A stretch of 64,000 nucleotides of DNA, from positions 682,001 to 746,000 of the forward strand of contig QXEO01000210.1 in NCBI GenBank assembly GCA_007115705.1. Reading direction: 5' to 3'. Within the stretch, counting starts at the first letter, position 1, and every line of letters begins with the position of its first letter. The notes under the pieces were generated by a model. The model did not search any database and was not told the origin of the DNA. It saw nothing but the letters and a program-made list of their open reading frames with translations. Origin of the DNA: Dactylis glomerata. Its lineage: Eukaryota > Streptophyta > Magnoliopsida > Poales > Poaceae. Of this stretch, positions 1 through 10,464 are shown one piece after another. Both the position numbers and the translations under genes were made by a program.

Positions 1-837
1 TAACCAAAAAGATACACATGATGCACACACTAGTCACCTTTACACCATGATACGAGGTATCTCCCGAGAGTATAATAATTAAGCATAGGAGTAGCATAAT
101 ATCTGAATAATAACATCTACCAATTCAACTAGATACAAAGCTCACGATCACATAAAGATCACATCATGGGAGAGAGAGGTGAACCACATAACTACCGATA
201 GAGCCCTTAGCCCTGGGGGAGAACTACTCCCTCCTCATCATAGGAGACAGCAAGGTTGATGGAGATGGCGGTGAGGTCGATGGAGACGGTAGAGATGGCG
301 ATGGAGACCAATGGAGATAGCTCCGGGGGCACTTCCCCGTCCCGGCAGGGTACCGGAATAGAGACTTCTGTCCCCCGAAATTTGTCTTCGACGGCGGCGG
401 CGCTACGGAACTACTCTAGAAATTTTGCCGATTCCCCTAGGGTTTTCCGTCCCGAGGCTTTATATAGGCGAAGGGGCGTTGTCAGGGGGCTGCCAGGGCG
501 CCCTCACAATGGGTGGGCGTGGCCAGGGGCTGGGCCACGCCCCCCTATTGTGTGGGCGGCATCTGGCCCCCCTCCGGCTCTCTTTCAGTCTTCGGTACTC
601 TTCCGGGAAAAATAAGACTTCTGGAACTTGTTTCGTCCAATTCTGAGAATATTTCCTGTGTAGCTTTTCTGAAACACAAAAACAGCAGAAAACAGGGAAC
701 TGGCACTGTGGCATCTTATCAATAGGTTAGTTCCAGAAATCGCATAAAAACGCCACGAAGTGTAACAAAACACAAGGCAAATGGTGTAAAAACAAGCATG
801 GAGCATCAAAAATTATAGATACGTTTGAGACGTATCA
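1..837 (-). mobile_element. LTR of a family A-related retrotransposon, minus strand, cut by window edge
   Basis: On the minus strand this LTR starts at 837 with TGATACGTCTCAAACG and follows the family A U3/R sequence. That includes a GC-rich dyad at about 502-560 and a TATA-like run (tttatatagg) near 465. Upstream of about position 240 the U5 part no longer resembles family A. The start abuts unrelated sequence at 838, so the body of the element lies left of the window. The small ORFs here are by-products of the GC-rich segment. Confidence 0.75.
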
Positions 838-1395
838 CACCTCTCGCTGCTTGCGCCGCCTCCGTAGTCTACCTCATCCCGAGCACCGGCGTGCACCAGT
901 GAACGGGAGAGCAGGTCTCCGGAACCACTCGCCTTTGCGATCCTGTATGGGAGAGGGCGAATTAGGTTTTTGGGAAGCGCTCTGCGCGACTGCTCGAGTT
1001 CTTCATCACGGGTCGTCTTCCCTTAGAGTCGGGCGGTGCAGCCTACCGCCGTCTTCATCGCCGTCTGCTTCGACCGGTCTTCTCCAACATTATCATCAAC
1101 AACATTACTGCTACGACTACATCTGCAAGCGAACGGCACGTGTGGTGTACTGGTGTTTCCATGTTCATCATGTTCTGCGAGTACATGTTTCGCTGCTACT
1201 TGTTTCCGTTCATCTTGCTGTTCAGTACATCTAGTATGTTCGAGTTACATGTGGTAGTAGCTGCTATTGTTATGTTTAATATTCTGGAATTAATCATGGA
1301 AATTGTGCCTAATTATCCAACAATGTATTCAGTGTTTTCCCTAAGTTGACATTGCATGAGGCCAAGTGCACATTGATTGTAATTAAAACTATATA
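838..1395 (+). repeat. GC-rich sequence resembling the 3' part of another LTR, no gene
   Basis: This gene-free stretch is GC-rich up to about 1150 and AT-rich afterwards. It ends with a CCAACA terminus near 1322, as an LTR might, but no primer-binding site follows. The proline/serine-rich ORFs of about 70-127 codons have no recognisable domain. It looks like a decayed LTR end into which the 1-837 element inserted. I cannot name the family. Confidence 0.35.
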
Positions 1396-1487
1396 TCTAT
1401 TATATACTAAAAGCATGATACGAATGTCTAAAATAGAGGCACCATATTGATCCACATCATTAAAATTATATTAGCCTTAATGATCAT

Positions 1488-1672
1488 GATTGAAAGACTT
1501 TACCTGACAGGTATGAGTAAATATTTTGTAGACAGTTATGTTTGACACGTACGTGAGACATCATTAAAATATATTACCCATTAAAACTGCAAATTTAATG
1601 TTCAAAATTGAAAGGCTTTAACAGGTATGAGTACATATTTTGTAGACAGTTATGTTTAACACGTGAGTGAGA
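1488..1672 (+). repeat. Imperfect direct repeat inside the Helitron-like element
   Basis: A segment containing GGTATGAGTA, ATATTTTGTAGACAGTTATG and an ACACGTGAGTGAGAC-like tail occurs at about 1490-1566 and again at about 1608-1672. It looks like an old tandem duplication with a period near 115 bp. The rest of 1396-2436 is AT-rich with no credible ORF. Confidence 0.55.
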
Positions 1673-2441
1673 CAGTAGGAAAAAAAAGAGTCCAAAAAAT
1701 TCACGTGAGACCGTAGCAAAAGAAATAAAAGGTTTCTCGAGGTCGTATGACTCAAAACTGATTTGCTTCAAAAAAAATCAATTATCCAATTTATGGAGGT
1801 GACCTAAACTAACGCTACAGCTGATTTACATAAATATAACTTCTGATCAACAATTTCTTTTTTATTTTTGCATGTGCTACCGCTACCGAACATACATAAA
1901 ACTAACTTTAAATCTGATTTGCCTCAAAATAGTTTTTGCTCAACATTTTTTTTAGTTTGCACGTTGCTGCGGCTGAGCCAACTAAGCCAAAGATGTGGTG
2001 GTAGCAAAAATACATTGTTGGTTAAATAAAAATGATTTATACGTACATGAATAGCAAGTATATAACAAATAAAAACATGAAAAAGTTTAATTAACCATAC
2101 ATTTTAATTCAGTCTGTACATCTTGACATCTTTGCGCGCACATATATTATAGTGCCAAATTTTACATGTTTACATTGGCCACACCGCAAGTCGATTTTTT
2201 GTGAAGTGACTTTGTGCTATGGGTGTGCAAATTTTTATTTGGCACTTTAATGACATTGAAAATGCATCAAATAAAGAAAGCACGCCAACTCAACCATGAG
2301 TGCATTGATGTGAAGGACACACAAACCTATCATAACTAGATTACAAAGGAGAAATTGATTAGTACCTCCCTAACCACCTTTATCAGTTCTGAAAATTGAA
2401 TAGAACAACCAGAGAATGGAACCAATGGTACTGTAGATGAT

Positions 2442-2964
2442 TGATATGTCCAAAACGTATACGGAACAGGCCTTGAGGCCTTAATTACCAGTAGTTTCCC
2501 TTGAGGCCTTGCTGCAACAGGCTGGTAGGACAAAAGATGTCGTGCAAGTTTCTCATTGCGAGCACGTACGACTATATACGGAACACATGCCTGTGATTGT
2601 TAGTACTAGGATGCTTATCATTATTTATCTGCAATGCCCATGTCTCACTGATTTCATGAATTATCTTATCCATAACACCCGTACATCCATCGCTATGCCT
2701 ACAGTATTTCATCCTACTGTTTACTATTGCTACTATTACCGCTTTTATTTTACTACTGCTGTTACTGTTTCACTACTATCACCATTATAAAACTGTTGCT
2801 ACTGATAAACCGCTGCGAGCAAGTCTGTTTCCAAGTGTAGCTGAATTGACAACTCATCTGTTAAGGCTTATAAATATTCTTTGGCTCCCCTTGTGTCGAA
2901 TCAATAAATTTGGGTTTTACTTCCCTCGAAGATTGTTGCGATCCCCTATACTTGTGGGTCATCA
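2442..2964 (+). repeat. E1 5' LTR with large internal deletion
   Basis: It starts TGATATGTCC and ends GGGTCATCA, but is 523 bp against 1384 bp for the 3' LTR. The missing part corresponds to roughly 28320-29200 and removes U3, the GC-rich dyad and the TATA region. About 20 bp of filler at 2461-2480 echoes nearby LTR words. The two LTRs must have been equal at integration, so this is a later deletion that silences the 5' promoter. Confidence 0.85.
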
Positions 2965-2975
2965 AGACTATTTTC

Positions 2976-2993
2976 TGGCGCCGTTGCCGGGGA
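2976..2993 (+). other. E1 primer-binding site (tRNA-Asp)
   Basis: TGGCGCCGTTGCCGGGGA lies 11 nt after the 5' LTR. It is a perfect complement of the 3' 18 nt of plant tRNA-Asp including CCA, the primer type used by Athila-like elements. Confidence 0.9.
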
Positions 2994-3052
2994 GCATAGC
3001 TTTATTTGTAAGTTCACTTGGGATTCATATTGTTCGCTGCAATCCTTTTATC

Positions 3053-5689
3053 ATGGGTAAACCTCGTGATGGAAAAGTTCCTATATTGCCATCCACTACA
3101 AGAAGAGGTACGACTTTGAACACCTCTGTTGCTCTTGATTCACCATCTGTTATGAGTAAGTTGCTTACACCACCACACACACATGCTACTTCTACTACTT
3201 CTGCTGAGTTTGAAAATGCCACTGATAATTTAGATGATGCTTCTACTGTGCTTGATGAGAGTGGTTCGCTAGGTTCCTTTTTAGATGCTACAATTGCTAG
3301 AGCTAAGATGGGAAACACCACTGTTACACCTGTTAGTTCACCTGAGTCTAGGGAATGTCCCAGTGATGATTTTGATGATGCTTATATTGAGCTTGACGAT
3401 GATTTTATTGCTGAAGCTCGTGCTACTCGTGATGCTAAAGCTGTTAAGGAACTTCTAGCGAGACGTGCTGTTAGATATAAATTGTCTCCTGATCCTAAGT
3501 TTGCTGGTTCTCCCATAAATATTAGAGATAAGGATTATGATTTCTCTTTAGATTTATCTTACATATCTATTGTTGAGAAAGAGCCTTTTTGTGGTACTGA
3601 GAATGAAAGTGCTATGGAGCACATGAATAAGCTTTCTACTATGAGTAATTTGTTTTCTGATGATATTAAGCTTCGCACTTACTTTGTTGCTAAGATTTTT
3701 CCTTTCTCGTTGAAATATGCAGCTAAAACTTGGTTTAATAGCTTGTCTCCTGGATCTATTCATAGTCCTATTGCTTTAGTTAATGCTTTCTTTCAGAAAT
3801 ATTTTCCTGCTAGTGCTCAACATGTTGCTGTGCAGATTTTTTTTGACTTTGAACAGGGAAAAGGAGAGATATTGCCTGAATCTTGGACAAGGTTTTGTTC
3901 TTTAATTAGAGCTTTGCCTAAAGAGCCATTGCCTAAAAATGAACTCCTTGATATATTTTATAATGGGCTAATTGATGAATCTAAGTCATATCTGGATAGT
4001 TGTGCTGGTTGTGTTTTCAGGAAAAGAACTCCGGCTGAAGCTGAAGAATTAATGGCTAAAATAAGCCAGAATCATGATGATTGGACTCTAGTTGAGCCAA
4101 CACCAGCACCAACACCTGCGCCAGTCACAGATTCGACACCGAGGAAGAGAGGAATGATTGAATTAAATGATGAAATTATGAAGGAAGCCAAGAAATCTCT
4201 TAAGGAGAAAGGTATTAAGGCCGAAGATGTGAAGAACTTACCTCCTATAGAAGAATTATGTAAGCCAATCCCTCACTCATCTACTATCGAGGTACATTCT
4301 CTCCAACATTTTGATGATAGAGATATTCCTTACTCTAAATCTCCTGATCAATGCTTAGATGAGTTAGATAATTTTATTGTTAAGCAAGATAATTTTAATA
4401 GAATGGTGCAGAATCATTTGTTGGAAAATTCTAGAGCTATTAACAAGTTGCAGGATATTGTGGAGAGAACCTCCAATGATGTGAAGATACTCGTTAAACA
4501 TTTTCAAATGGTTCTGACTCAAATTGATCAGCTTACCAAGGTGCAAAAAGACTTACTAGTTAATGCTTCAAGAGAAAAAAAAGCATGTGAAATACGCACA
4601 AGAGGAGGTGCTACCACTCAACACCCCTTACATCCTGAAGGACATCCTAAGAGGATTGAGCAAGATTCTCAATGCACTTCAAGAGATGATATTCCTTCCA
4701 AGAAGAAGAAGCATAAAACAACTGCAGAATCCTCTGAAGCAGGTAAAGATCCTAATAGTGTTTCTATTTCTGATGCTGAAACTGAACCAGGTGATGCTTC
4801 CGATAAAGAAGAAGTTGAAGAGAAACTAGAAAAGATTGATAAGAATGCAAAGTACACCAAAGAAGACTTCATTGCCAACAAGCATGGTAATGAGAGAGAA
4901 CCTTGGGTGCGGAAAAAAATGCCTTTTCCTGGTAAGAAACACAAGTCCAAGGAAGAAGAACACTACAACAGGTTTTGTGAATGGATGAAACCTTTATTTT
5001 TGCAAATTCCTTTGACTGATGCTATTAGAATGCCTCCTTATGCAAAGTATATGAAAGATATTGTTACTAACAAGAGGAAGATTCCTAATGAGGAAATTTC
5101 CACTCTACTTGCTAATTATTCTTTTGATGGTAAAGTTCCGGAGAAGCTTGGAGATCCAGGTATACCAACTATTCCTTGCTCCATTGAAAATAACTATGTT
5201 AGAACTGCTTTATGTGATTTGGGAGCCGGAGTTAGTGCCATGCCTTTTTCTCTTTATAAGAGACTTGATCTAGAAAAATTGGTATCGACTGATATATCTT
5301 TGCAGATGGCTGATAAGTCTACTACTATTCCTATTGGTATATGTGAAAATGTTCTTGTTCAAGTTGCTAACAGTTGTTTGATATTAACTGACTTTGTTGT
5401 GTTGGAAATGCCTGAAGATGATAATATGTCTATTATTCTTGGAAGACCTTTTCTAAACACTGCAGGTGCTGTTATTAATTGCAATCAAGGAAAAGGAACT
5501 TTTAATGTCAATGACAAAGAGTACACGGTCTATTTTTCCAAGAAAATTGATAGAAAGAATGATCTAAATTCAATCAAGAATGTTGAGACCATTCGAGTTG
5601 GTCAAATTATTTGTTCAGAGCGAAAGCCCGAGGAAGAATATAAAATTGTTATGATTGGGACTATGCCTATCAAGGTCGAGGTAACATAA
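3053..5689 (+). CDS. E1 gag with aspartic-protease-like C-terminal domain
   Basis: This is an uninterrupted ORF of 878 codons from the first ATG after the primer site (MGKPRDGK). The frame is also open upstream into the LTR, but those methionines lie before the primer site and would not be used. Residues about 180-335 hold a retrotransposon gag domain (FPFSLKYAAKTWFNSL, then LPESWTRFCSLI). A charged low-complexity stretch lies at about 530-620. Near residue 722, LCDLGAGVSAMP followed by IILGRPFL resembles the retroviral-type protease fold of Athila proteins, with DLG in place of DTG. It forms particles and packages RNA by family analogy. The frame stays open although the element has lost its 5' promoter and both copies of ORF2 function. 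Confidence 0.88.
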   Translation: MGKPRDGKVPILPSTTRRGTTLNTSVALDSPSVMSKLLTPPHTHATSTTSAEFENATDNLDDASTVLDESGSLGSFLDATIARAKMGNTTVTPVSSPESRECPSDDFDDAYIELDDDFIAEARATRDAKAVKELLARRAVRYKLSPDPKFAGSPINIRDKDYDFSLDLSYISIVEKEPFCGTENESAMEHMNKLSTMSNLFSDDIKLRTYFVAKIFPFSLKYAAKTWFNSLSPGSIHSPIALVNAFFQKYFPASAQHVAVQIFFDFEQGKGEILPESWTRFCSLIRALPKEPLPKNELLDIFYNGLIDESKSYLDSCAGCVFRKRTPAEAEELMAKISQNHDDWTLVEPTPAPTPAPVTDSTPRKRGMIELNDEIMKEAKKSLKEKGIKAEDVKNLPPIEELCKPIPHSSTIEVHSLQHFDDRDIPYSKSPDQCLDELDNFIVKQDNFNRMVQNHLLENSRAINKLQDIVERTSNDVKILVKHFQMVLTQIDQLTKVQKDLLVNASREKKACEIRTRGGATTQHPLHPEGHPKRIEQDSQCTSRDDIPSKKKKHKTTAESSEAGKDPNSVSISDAETEPGDASDKEEVEEKLEKIDKNAKYTKEDFIANKHGNEREPWVRKKMPFPGKKHKSKEEEHYNRFCEWMKPLFLQIPLTDAIRMPPYAKYMKDIVTNKRKIPNEEISTLLANYSFDGKVPEKLGDPGIPTIPCSIENNYVRTALCDLGAGVSAMPFSLYKRLDLEKLVSTDISLQMADKSTTIPIGICENVLVQVANSCLILTDFVVLEMPEDDNMSIILGRPFLNTAGAVINCNQGKGTFNVNDKEYTVYFSKKIDRKNDLNSIKNVETIRVGQIICSERKPEEEYKIVMIGTMPIKVEVT

Positions 5690-6515
5690 GCATATAGTGA
5701 AATGCAAAGTTTTGCCTCATATAAAGTTAGTTTGGTAACAAGACTTGATCAACCTTGTTAACAAAGTGACTTTATATGAACGAAACTTCATTTTCACCAC
5801 ATTTACTTTACCTCACTTATATTTACTTGTTCATTTTTGTTCCTTCTGTTTAGTTACATGATTAGAATATCTTAGAGCTGCTGCATGCTTGGTTTTGATT
5901 TGCTTGCAATCTTGCCATCGTCGTTTTCCCGAGTTTTATTCTTTTATCGTTTTTCTGAAAAATCCTCGAAAATAAAGTTTCTCAAAAAAATCTAGAAAAA
6001 TCTTTTTAAAATTTTTATGTCAAAAATGGGGCAGAGAGGCACTTGGGAGACCTCAGGGGGACCTGCCATGCCACCCCACCACCAGGGGGCGCAGCCCTGG
6101 CCACGCCCACCTATGGTGAGGGGGGGCCTGGCCTCTCACTTATCTCTTCCTCCCCAGCTCTTTCTCTCTCTCCCAAAAACAACAACACACCAGCTAAAAC
6201 TCGTGTTCTTGCTGCTCTCCATCTCGATTTTTCGATCTCCTTGCTCAGCCCATCATTGTTGCTGAGATTTGGAGCAATTGTTCTCCGGTATGTGACTCCT
6301 CCGATTGTCCAAGTAGAATTTTATTTAGTGGAGTATTTCTTGAGTATTTTAGCTCTATAGGTGACAGGAGAAATGAGTTTGTATGCTTTTTCTAGTGCTT
6401 AGAAATGTTATTTTGATGCATGTTAGCCCTCTAGTAGCTCCCTATAGTAGTTCCCTACATGTGTTTGTCTTAAAATCAATTTTTATGAGGTTTGTCAAAA
6501 ATTCAGAAAAGGGAC
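5690..6515 (+). other. E1 spacer with internal GC-rich dyad and leader-like sequence before ORF2
   Basis: No gene is present. The dyad at about 6077-6120 (CACCACCAGG to CTATGGTGAG) closely matches the dyad in E1's own 3' LTR at 28538-28591. A pyrimidine-rich leader-like stretch (6135-6300) follows. This layout resembles a displaced LTR promoter or leader in front of ORF2. The proline-rich ORFs here are composition artefacts. Confidence 0.5.
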
Positions 6516-6999
6516 ATGGATAACTACACCTATGGAGAAGTCTTTGAAAGAGAAGCACCAAGGTCATCAAGGCCTTCAAGATCCACTGCTCAGTATAGGA
6601 TATCCTACAATGAAGACCTTATGTCACCGAACCTTGAGGGAGACGATGGAGATGCGCATCCATCGACCTTCCCTTGTGCTAACTTTTTGAGTGATGCAGG
6701 GCTTCTTGAGGATTTCTTACTCCTTATTAATAGGATTGGATTGACTACATACATGGCAGATGAGAGTGATCAATATGCTATTCTCACAAAGATTTTCGTT
6801 GAAAGCTTTAAATTCACTAACTCTCATTTCAAGCCTTCCATTGCATTTAAGATTTATGATAAGTCTATCACCATGTCTTTGGAGAAGTTTTGTGATATTT
6901 TAGGTATTCCCATGTTTGGGACGGTGAAGAAGATGCTTCATCAGCCCACTGATTTGCTAGAGCTTTATCGAGGAGTGAATAACGATGATGACCGCACAG
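6516..6999 (+). pseudogene. E1 ORF2, first part (Athila-type ORF of unknown function)
   Basis: The frame opens at ATG 6516 (MDNYTYGEV) and runs open until family A element A1 interrupts it at 7000. Upstream in-frame codons back to 6492 lack an ATG. The protein is recognisably of the type found in Athila-like retrotransposons (TTYMADESDQYAILTKIFVE, then DKSITMSLEKFCDILGIP). No catalytic motif is visible. Counting the TSD once, the frame continues without shift at 17108. The full original product would be about 360 residues. Its role is not known to me; a nucleocapsid or accessory role is speculation. Confidence 0.7.
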
Positions 7000-7369
7000 T
7001 GATACGTCTCCAATGTATCTATAATTTTTGATGCTCCATGCTTGTTTTTACACCATTTGCCTACTGTTTCGTTACACTTTGTGGCACTTTTATGCATTTT
7101 CCGGAACTAACCTATTAACAAGTCGCCACAGTGCTAGTTCCCTGTTTTCTGCTATTTTTGTGTTTTACAAAAGCTACACAGGAAATATTCTCAGAATTGG
7201 ACGAAACAAGTTCCTGAAGTCTTATTTTTCCCAAAAGCTTCCAGAGATCCGAAGAGGAGTCGGAGGGGGGCACGAGGGCCCCACACACCAGGGTGGCGCG
7301 GCCCAGCCCCTGGCCACGCCCCCTACGTGTGAGGTCGCCTCGGTCCACCTCTGACGATGCCCCTTCGCC

Positions 7370-7376
7370 TATAAAG
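7370..7376 (+). promoter_or_regulatory. TATA box of A1 5' LTR with upstream GC-rich dyad
   Basis: TATAAAG sits in CGCCTATAAAGACC, about 40 bp after a GC-rich imperfect dyad (7275-7335). The same arrangement recurs in other family A LTRs, for example TATAAAT 8714-8720 in A2, 15832-15838 in the A1 3' LTR and 17760-17766 in A3. It is the likely LTR core promoter. Confidence 0.65.
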
Positions 7377-8342
7377 ACCCTTCGACGGAAAAAACCTAAG
7401 GACCCAATAAATTTTCTAGAACACATCGCGATCCGCCGCCGCCATCGACCCGAAGATCGGGAGGGTCTAGAAGCTCTTCCCGGCACCCTGCCGGAGAGGG
7501 GAATCACCACCGGAGGTCTTCTTCATCGCCATGCTTGCCTCCGGAGCGATGAGTGAGTAGTCTACCCTGGACTATGGGTCCATAGCAGTAGCTAGATGGT
7601 TGTCTCCTCCACCATGTGCTTCATGTTTAGATCTCATGAGCTGCCCTACATGATTGAGATCACCGTTATGTAATTCTACATGTTTGGTTTGTTGGGATCA
7701 GATGAATATTGGTGTTATGATTGAGTTGCTATACTGGAATATATCTTATGTTATCTCTATGTTGTTTCTGATCTTGCATGCTCTTCGTTGTTAGTAGCTA
7801 TCTTGGCCGAGTAGTTGCTAGTGACTCCAAGAGGGGGTATTTACGCTCGATAGTGGGTTCATGCCTCTATTTAATCTGGGGGAGTGACAGAAACCTCTAA
7901 GGTTGTAGATGTGCTGTTGCTACTAGGGAGAAAACAACATTTATATGCTCGAGGGCATATGCTTTGTTTACATTACACACTTTGCTTAATGTAATTATCT
8001 GTTGTTCGCAACTTAATACTCATGGGGTGTTCGGATGATATCCCCGCGAGTGGATTATTAGTCATAGATGCAGTTGGATGGCGGTCTATGTATTATGTTG
8101 TAATGCCCAGAGTAAATCGCATAGTGATCTTCTTGACATATCACATTTATCTTTATTCTATCAATTTCCCAACTGTAATTTGTTTACCCAGCATGTGTTA
8201 TTTATCTTATGGAGAGACACCACTAGTGAACTGTGGACTCCGGTCCTATTTCCATCATATTGCTATCACCTGTTTACTTTACTCGCATACTATTATCACT
8301 TTCCACTCGATACGCTCATACCCTTTGTTTCAAGCAAACCGG

Positions 8343-9966
8343 TGATACGTCTCAAACGTATCTATAATTTTTGATGCTCCATGCTTGTTTTTACACCATT
8401 TGCCTATTGTTTCGTTACACTTAGTGGCATTTTTATGCATTTTCCGGAACTAACCTATTAACGAAGTGCCACAGTGCCAGTTTCCTGTTTTCTGCTGTTT
8501 TTGTGTTTCAGAAGTGATACATAGGAAATATTCTCGGAATTGGACGAAACAAGTTCCCGAAGTATTATTTTACCCGGAAGCTTCCAGAGATCCGAAGAAG
8601 TGTCGGAGGGGGGCCACCAGGGCCCCACACGCGTGGGTGGCGCGGCCAGCCCCCTGGCCGCGCCGGGCCCACGTGAGGGCGCCTGGCCCCTCTTCTGACG
8701 ACGCCCCTTCGCCTATAAATACCCCCCGACGAGAAAAACCTAAGGCCCGATCAGATTTCCAGAACACATCGCGATACGCCGCCGCCGTCGACCCGAAGAT
8801 CGGGAGGGTCCAGAAGCTCTTCCCGGCACCCTGCCGGAGAGGGGAATCGCCACTAGAGGTCTTCTTCATCGCCATGCTTGCCTCCGGAGCGATGAGTGAG
8901 TAGTCTACCTTGGACTATGGGTCCATAGCTGTAGCTAGATGGTTGTCTTCTCCACTATGTGCTTCATGTTTAGATCTCATGAGCTGCCATACATGATTGA
9001 GATCACTGTTATGTAATTCTACATGTTTGGTTTGTTGGGATCCGATGAATATTGGTGTTTATGATTAAGTTGCTGTACTGAATTATATCTTTTGTTATCT
9101 CTATGTTGTTTATGATCTTGCATGCTCTCCGTTGTTAGTAGCTATCTTGGCCAAGTAGTTGCTAGTGACTCCAAGAGGGGGTATTTATGCTCGATAGTGG
9201 GTTCATGCCTCTATTTCACCTGGGGGAGTGACAGAAACCTCTAAGGTGGTAGATGTGCTGTTGCTACTAGGGAGAAAACAACATTCATATGCTCAAGGGC
9301 ATATGCTTTGTTTACATTACACACTTTGCTTAATGCAATTATCTGTTGTTCGCAACTTAATACTTCTAGGGTGTTCGGATTGATATCCCCGGGAGTGGAT
9401 TATTAGTCATAGATGCAGTTGGATGGCGGTCTATGTATTTTGTTGTAATGCCCAGAGTAAATATCATAGTGATCTTCTTGACATATCACGTTATCTTTAT
9501 TCTATCAATTGCCCAACTGTAATTTGTTTACCCAGCATGTGCTATTTTATCTATGGAGAGACACCACTAGTGAACTGTGGACCCCGGTCCTATTTACATC
9601 ATATTGCAATCACCTGTTTACTTTTCTCGTACTGTTTACTTTACTAGCATACTCTACTATTTTCCACTCGATACGCTCATAACCTTTGTTTCAAGCAAAC
9701 CGGTGAGATTGACAACCTCATCGCAAGTTGGGAACAAAGTATTTGTTTGTGTGTGTGCAGGTTCCACAAACACCTTCAGTCGTCATTGTCTCTCCTCTCC
9801 TGTTCGATAAACCTTGGTTTCTTAACTGAGGGAAAACTTGCCACTACACTCATCATACCTTCCTCTTGGGGTTCCCAACGGGCTGGTCATCACCACGCAC
9901 AAGGACTTACTGCTCCCACGTCAACTACACGCCACAGCTCTTTTCTGGCGCCATCACCGAGGAGCA
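8343..9966 (+). mobile_element. A2: family A-like solo LTR inside A1's 5' LTR
   Basis: The unit starts TGATACGTCTC and ends GAGGAGCA, is 1624 bp long (typical of family A LTRs), and is flanked by ACCGG at 8338-8342 and 9967-9971. After the right copy the interrupted A1 LTR resumes (TGAGATTGACAACC). Its last 40 bp are unlike A1: they contain TTTTCTGGCGCCATCACCG, which resembles an LTR-primer-site junction. A tandem U5 rearrangement is a less likely alternative. Confidence 0.75.
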
Positions 9967-10280
9967 ACCGGTGAGATTGACAACCTCATCGCAAGTTGGG
10001 AACAAAGTACTTGGTTGTGTGTGTGCAGGTTCCACGTTGCTGCTCGCAAAGCAAAGCTTGGACGAGGCGCCCTATAAATTGTCCGGAGCTGTCGTGAAGC
10101 TTGCAAGCATCACCTTCAGTAGTATTGTCTGCTCTTCTCCTAATCGACATACCTTGGTTTCTTAACTGAGGGAAAACTTGCTGCTATATTCATCAAAACA
10201 TTCTCTTGGGGTTTTCCAACTGGCTGGTCATTTACTACACATCTTTCATACTATCATCACCGCGCCATCAACAAGTTTTC

Positions 10281-10298
10281 TGGCGCTGTTGTCGGGGA
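10281..10298 (+). other. A1 primer-binding site (tRNA-Asp-like)
   Basis: TGGCGCTGTTGTCGGGGA begins 10 nt after the LTR end (10270). It differs from the perfect tRNA-Asp complement seen in E1 by two C-to-T changes, the pattern expected of methylated-cytosine decay. Confidence 0.85.
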
Positions 10299-10464
10299 AG
10301 AAGTGGAAGACCTCTGCAAGGGGAGTTTTTTGCACGCACATCCTTTACTTTGTTTTATTGTTTTGCTTTACTTTATTTTTACTTGCATCGTTTTATATCA
10401 AAAACCTAAAAAAATTAGAATCCTTGATAGTTGTTTTTACTTGTCTACTCTCAGTTTTGCTGAA

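Noticed and set aside
851..1349. 127-codon and overlapping ORFs
   Set aside because: Located in an LTR-end-like sequence; no domain, several overlapping frames.
2976..2993. tRNA-Asp complement as part of a tRNA gene
   Set aside because: Only the 18-nt complement of the tRNA 3' end is present, directly after LTRs; these are primer-binding sites.
7115..7556. Arginine/proline-rich ORFs on both strands in LTRs (also near 8466-8903, 15683-16018, 19219-19561, 42258-42555, 47662-47913)
   Set aside because: They coincide with the GC-rich dyad and leader of the LTRs, recur in all frames and have no conserved domain; composition artefacts.
9423..10165. Aromatic-rich ORFs of 70-160 codons in family A U5 (also 16345-16997, 18277-18700, 41260-41930, 46729-47288)
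   Set aside because: They lie inside LTRs and differ in length and frame among copies, so they are not genes.
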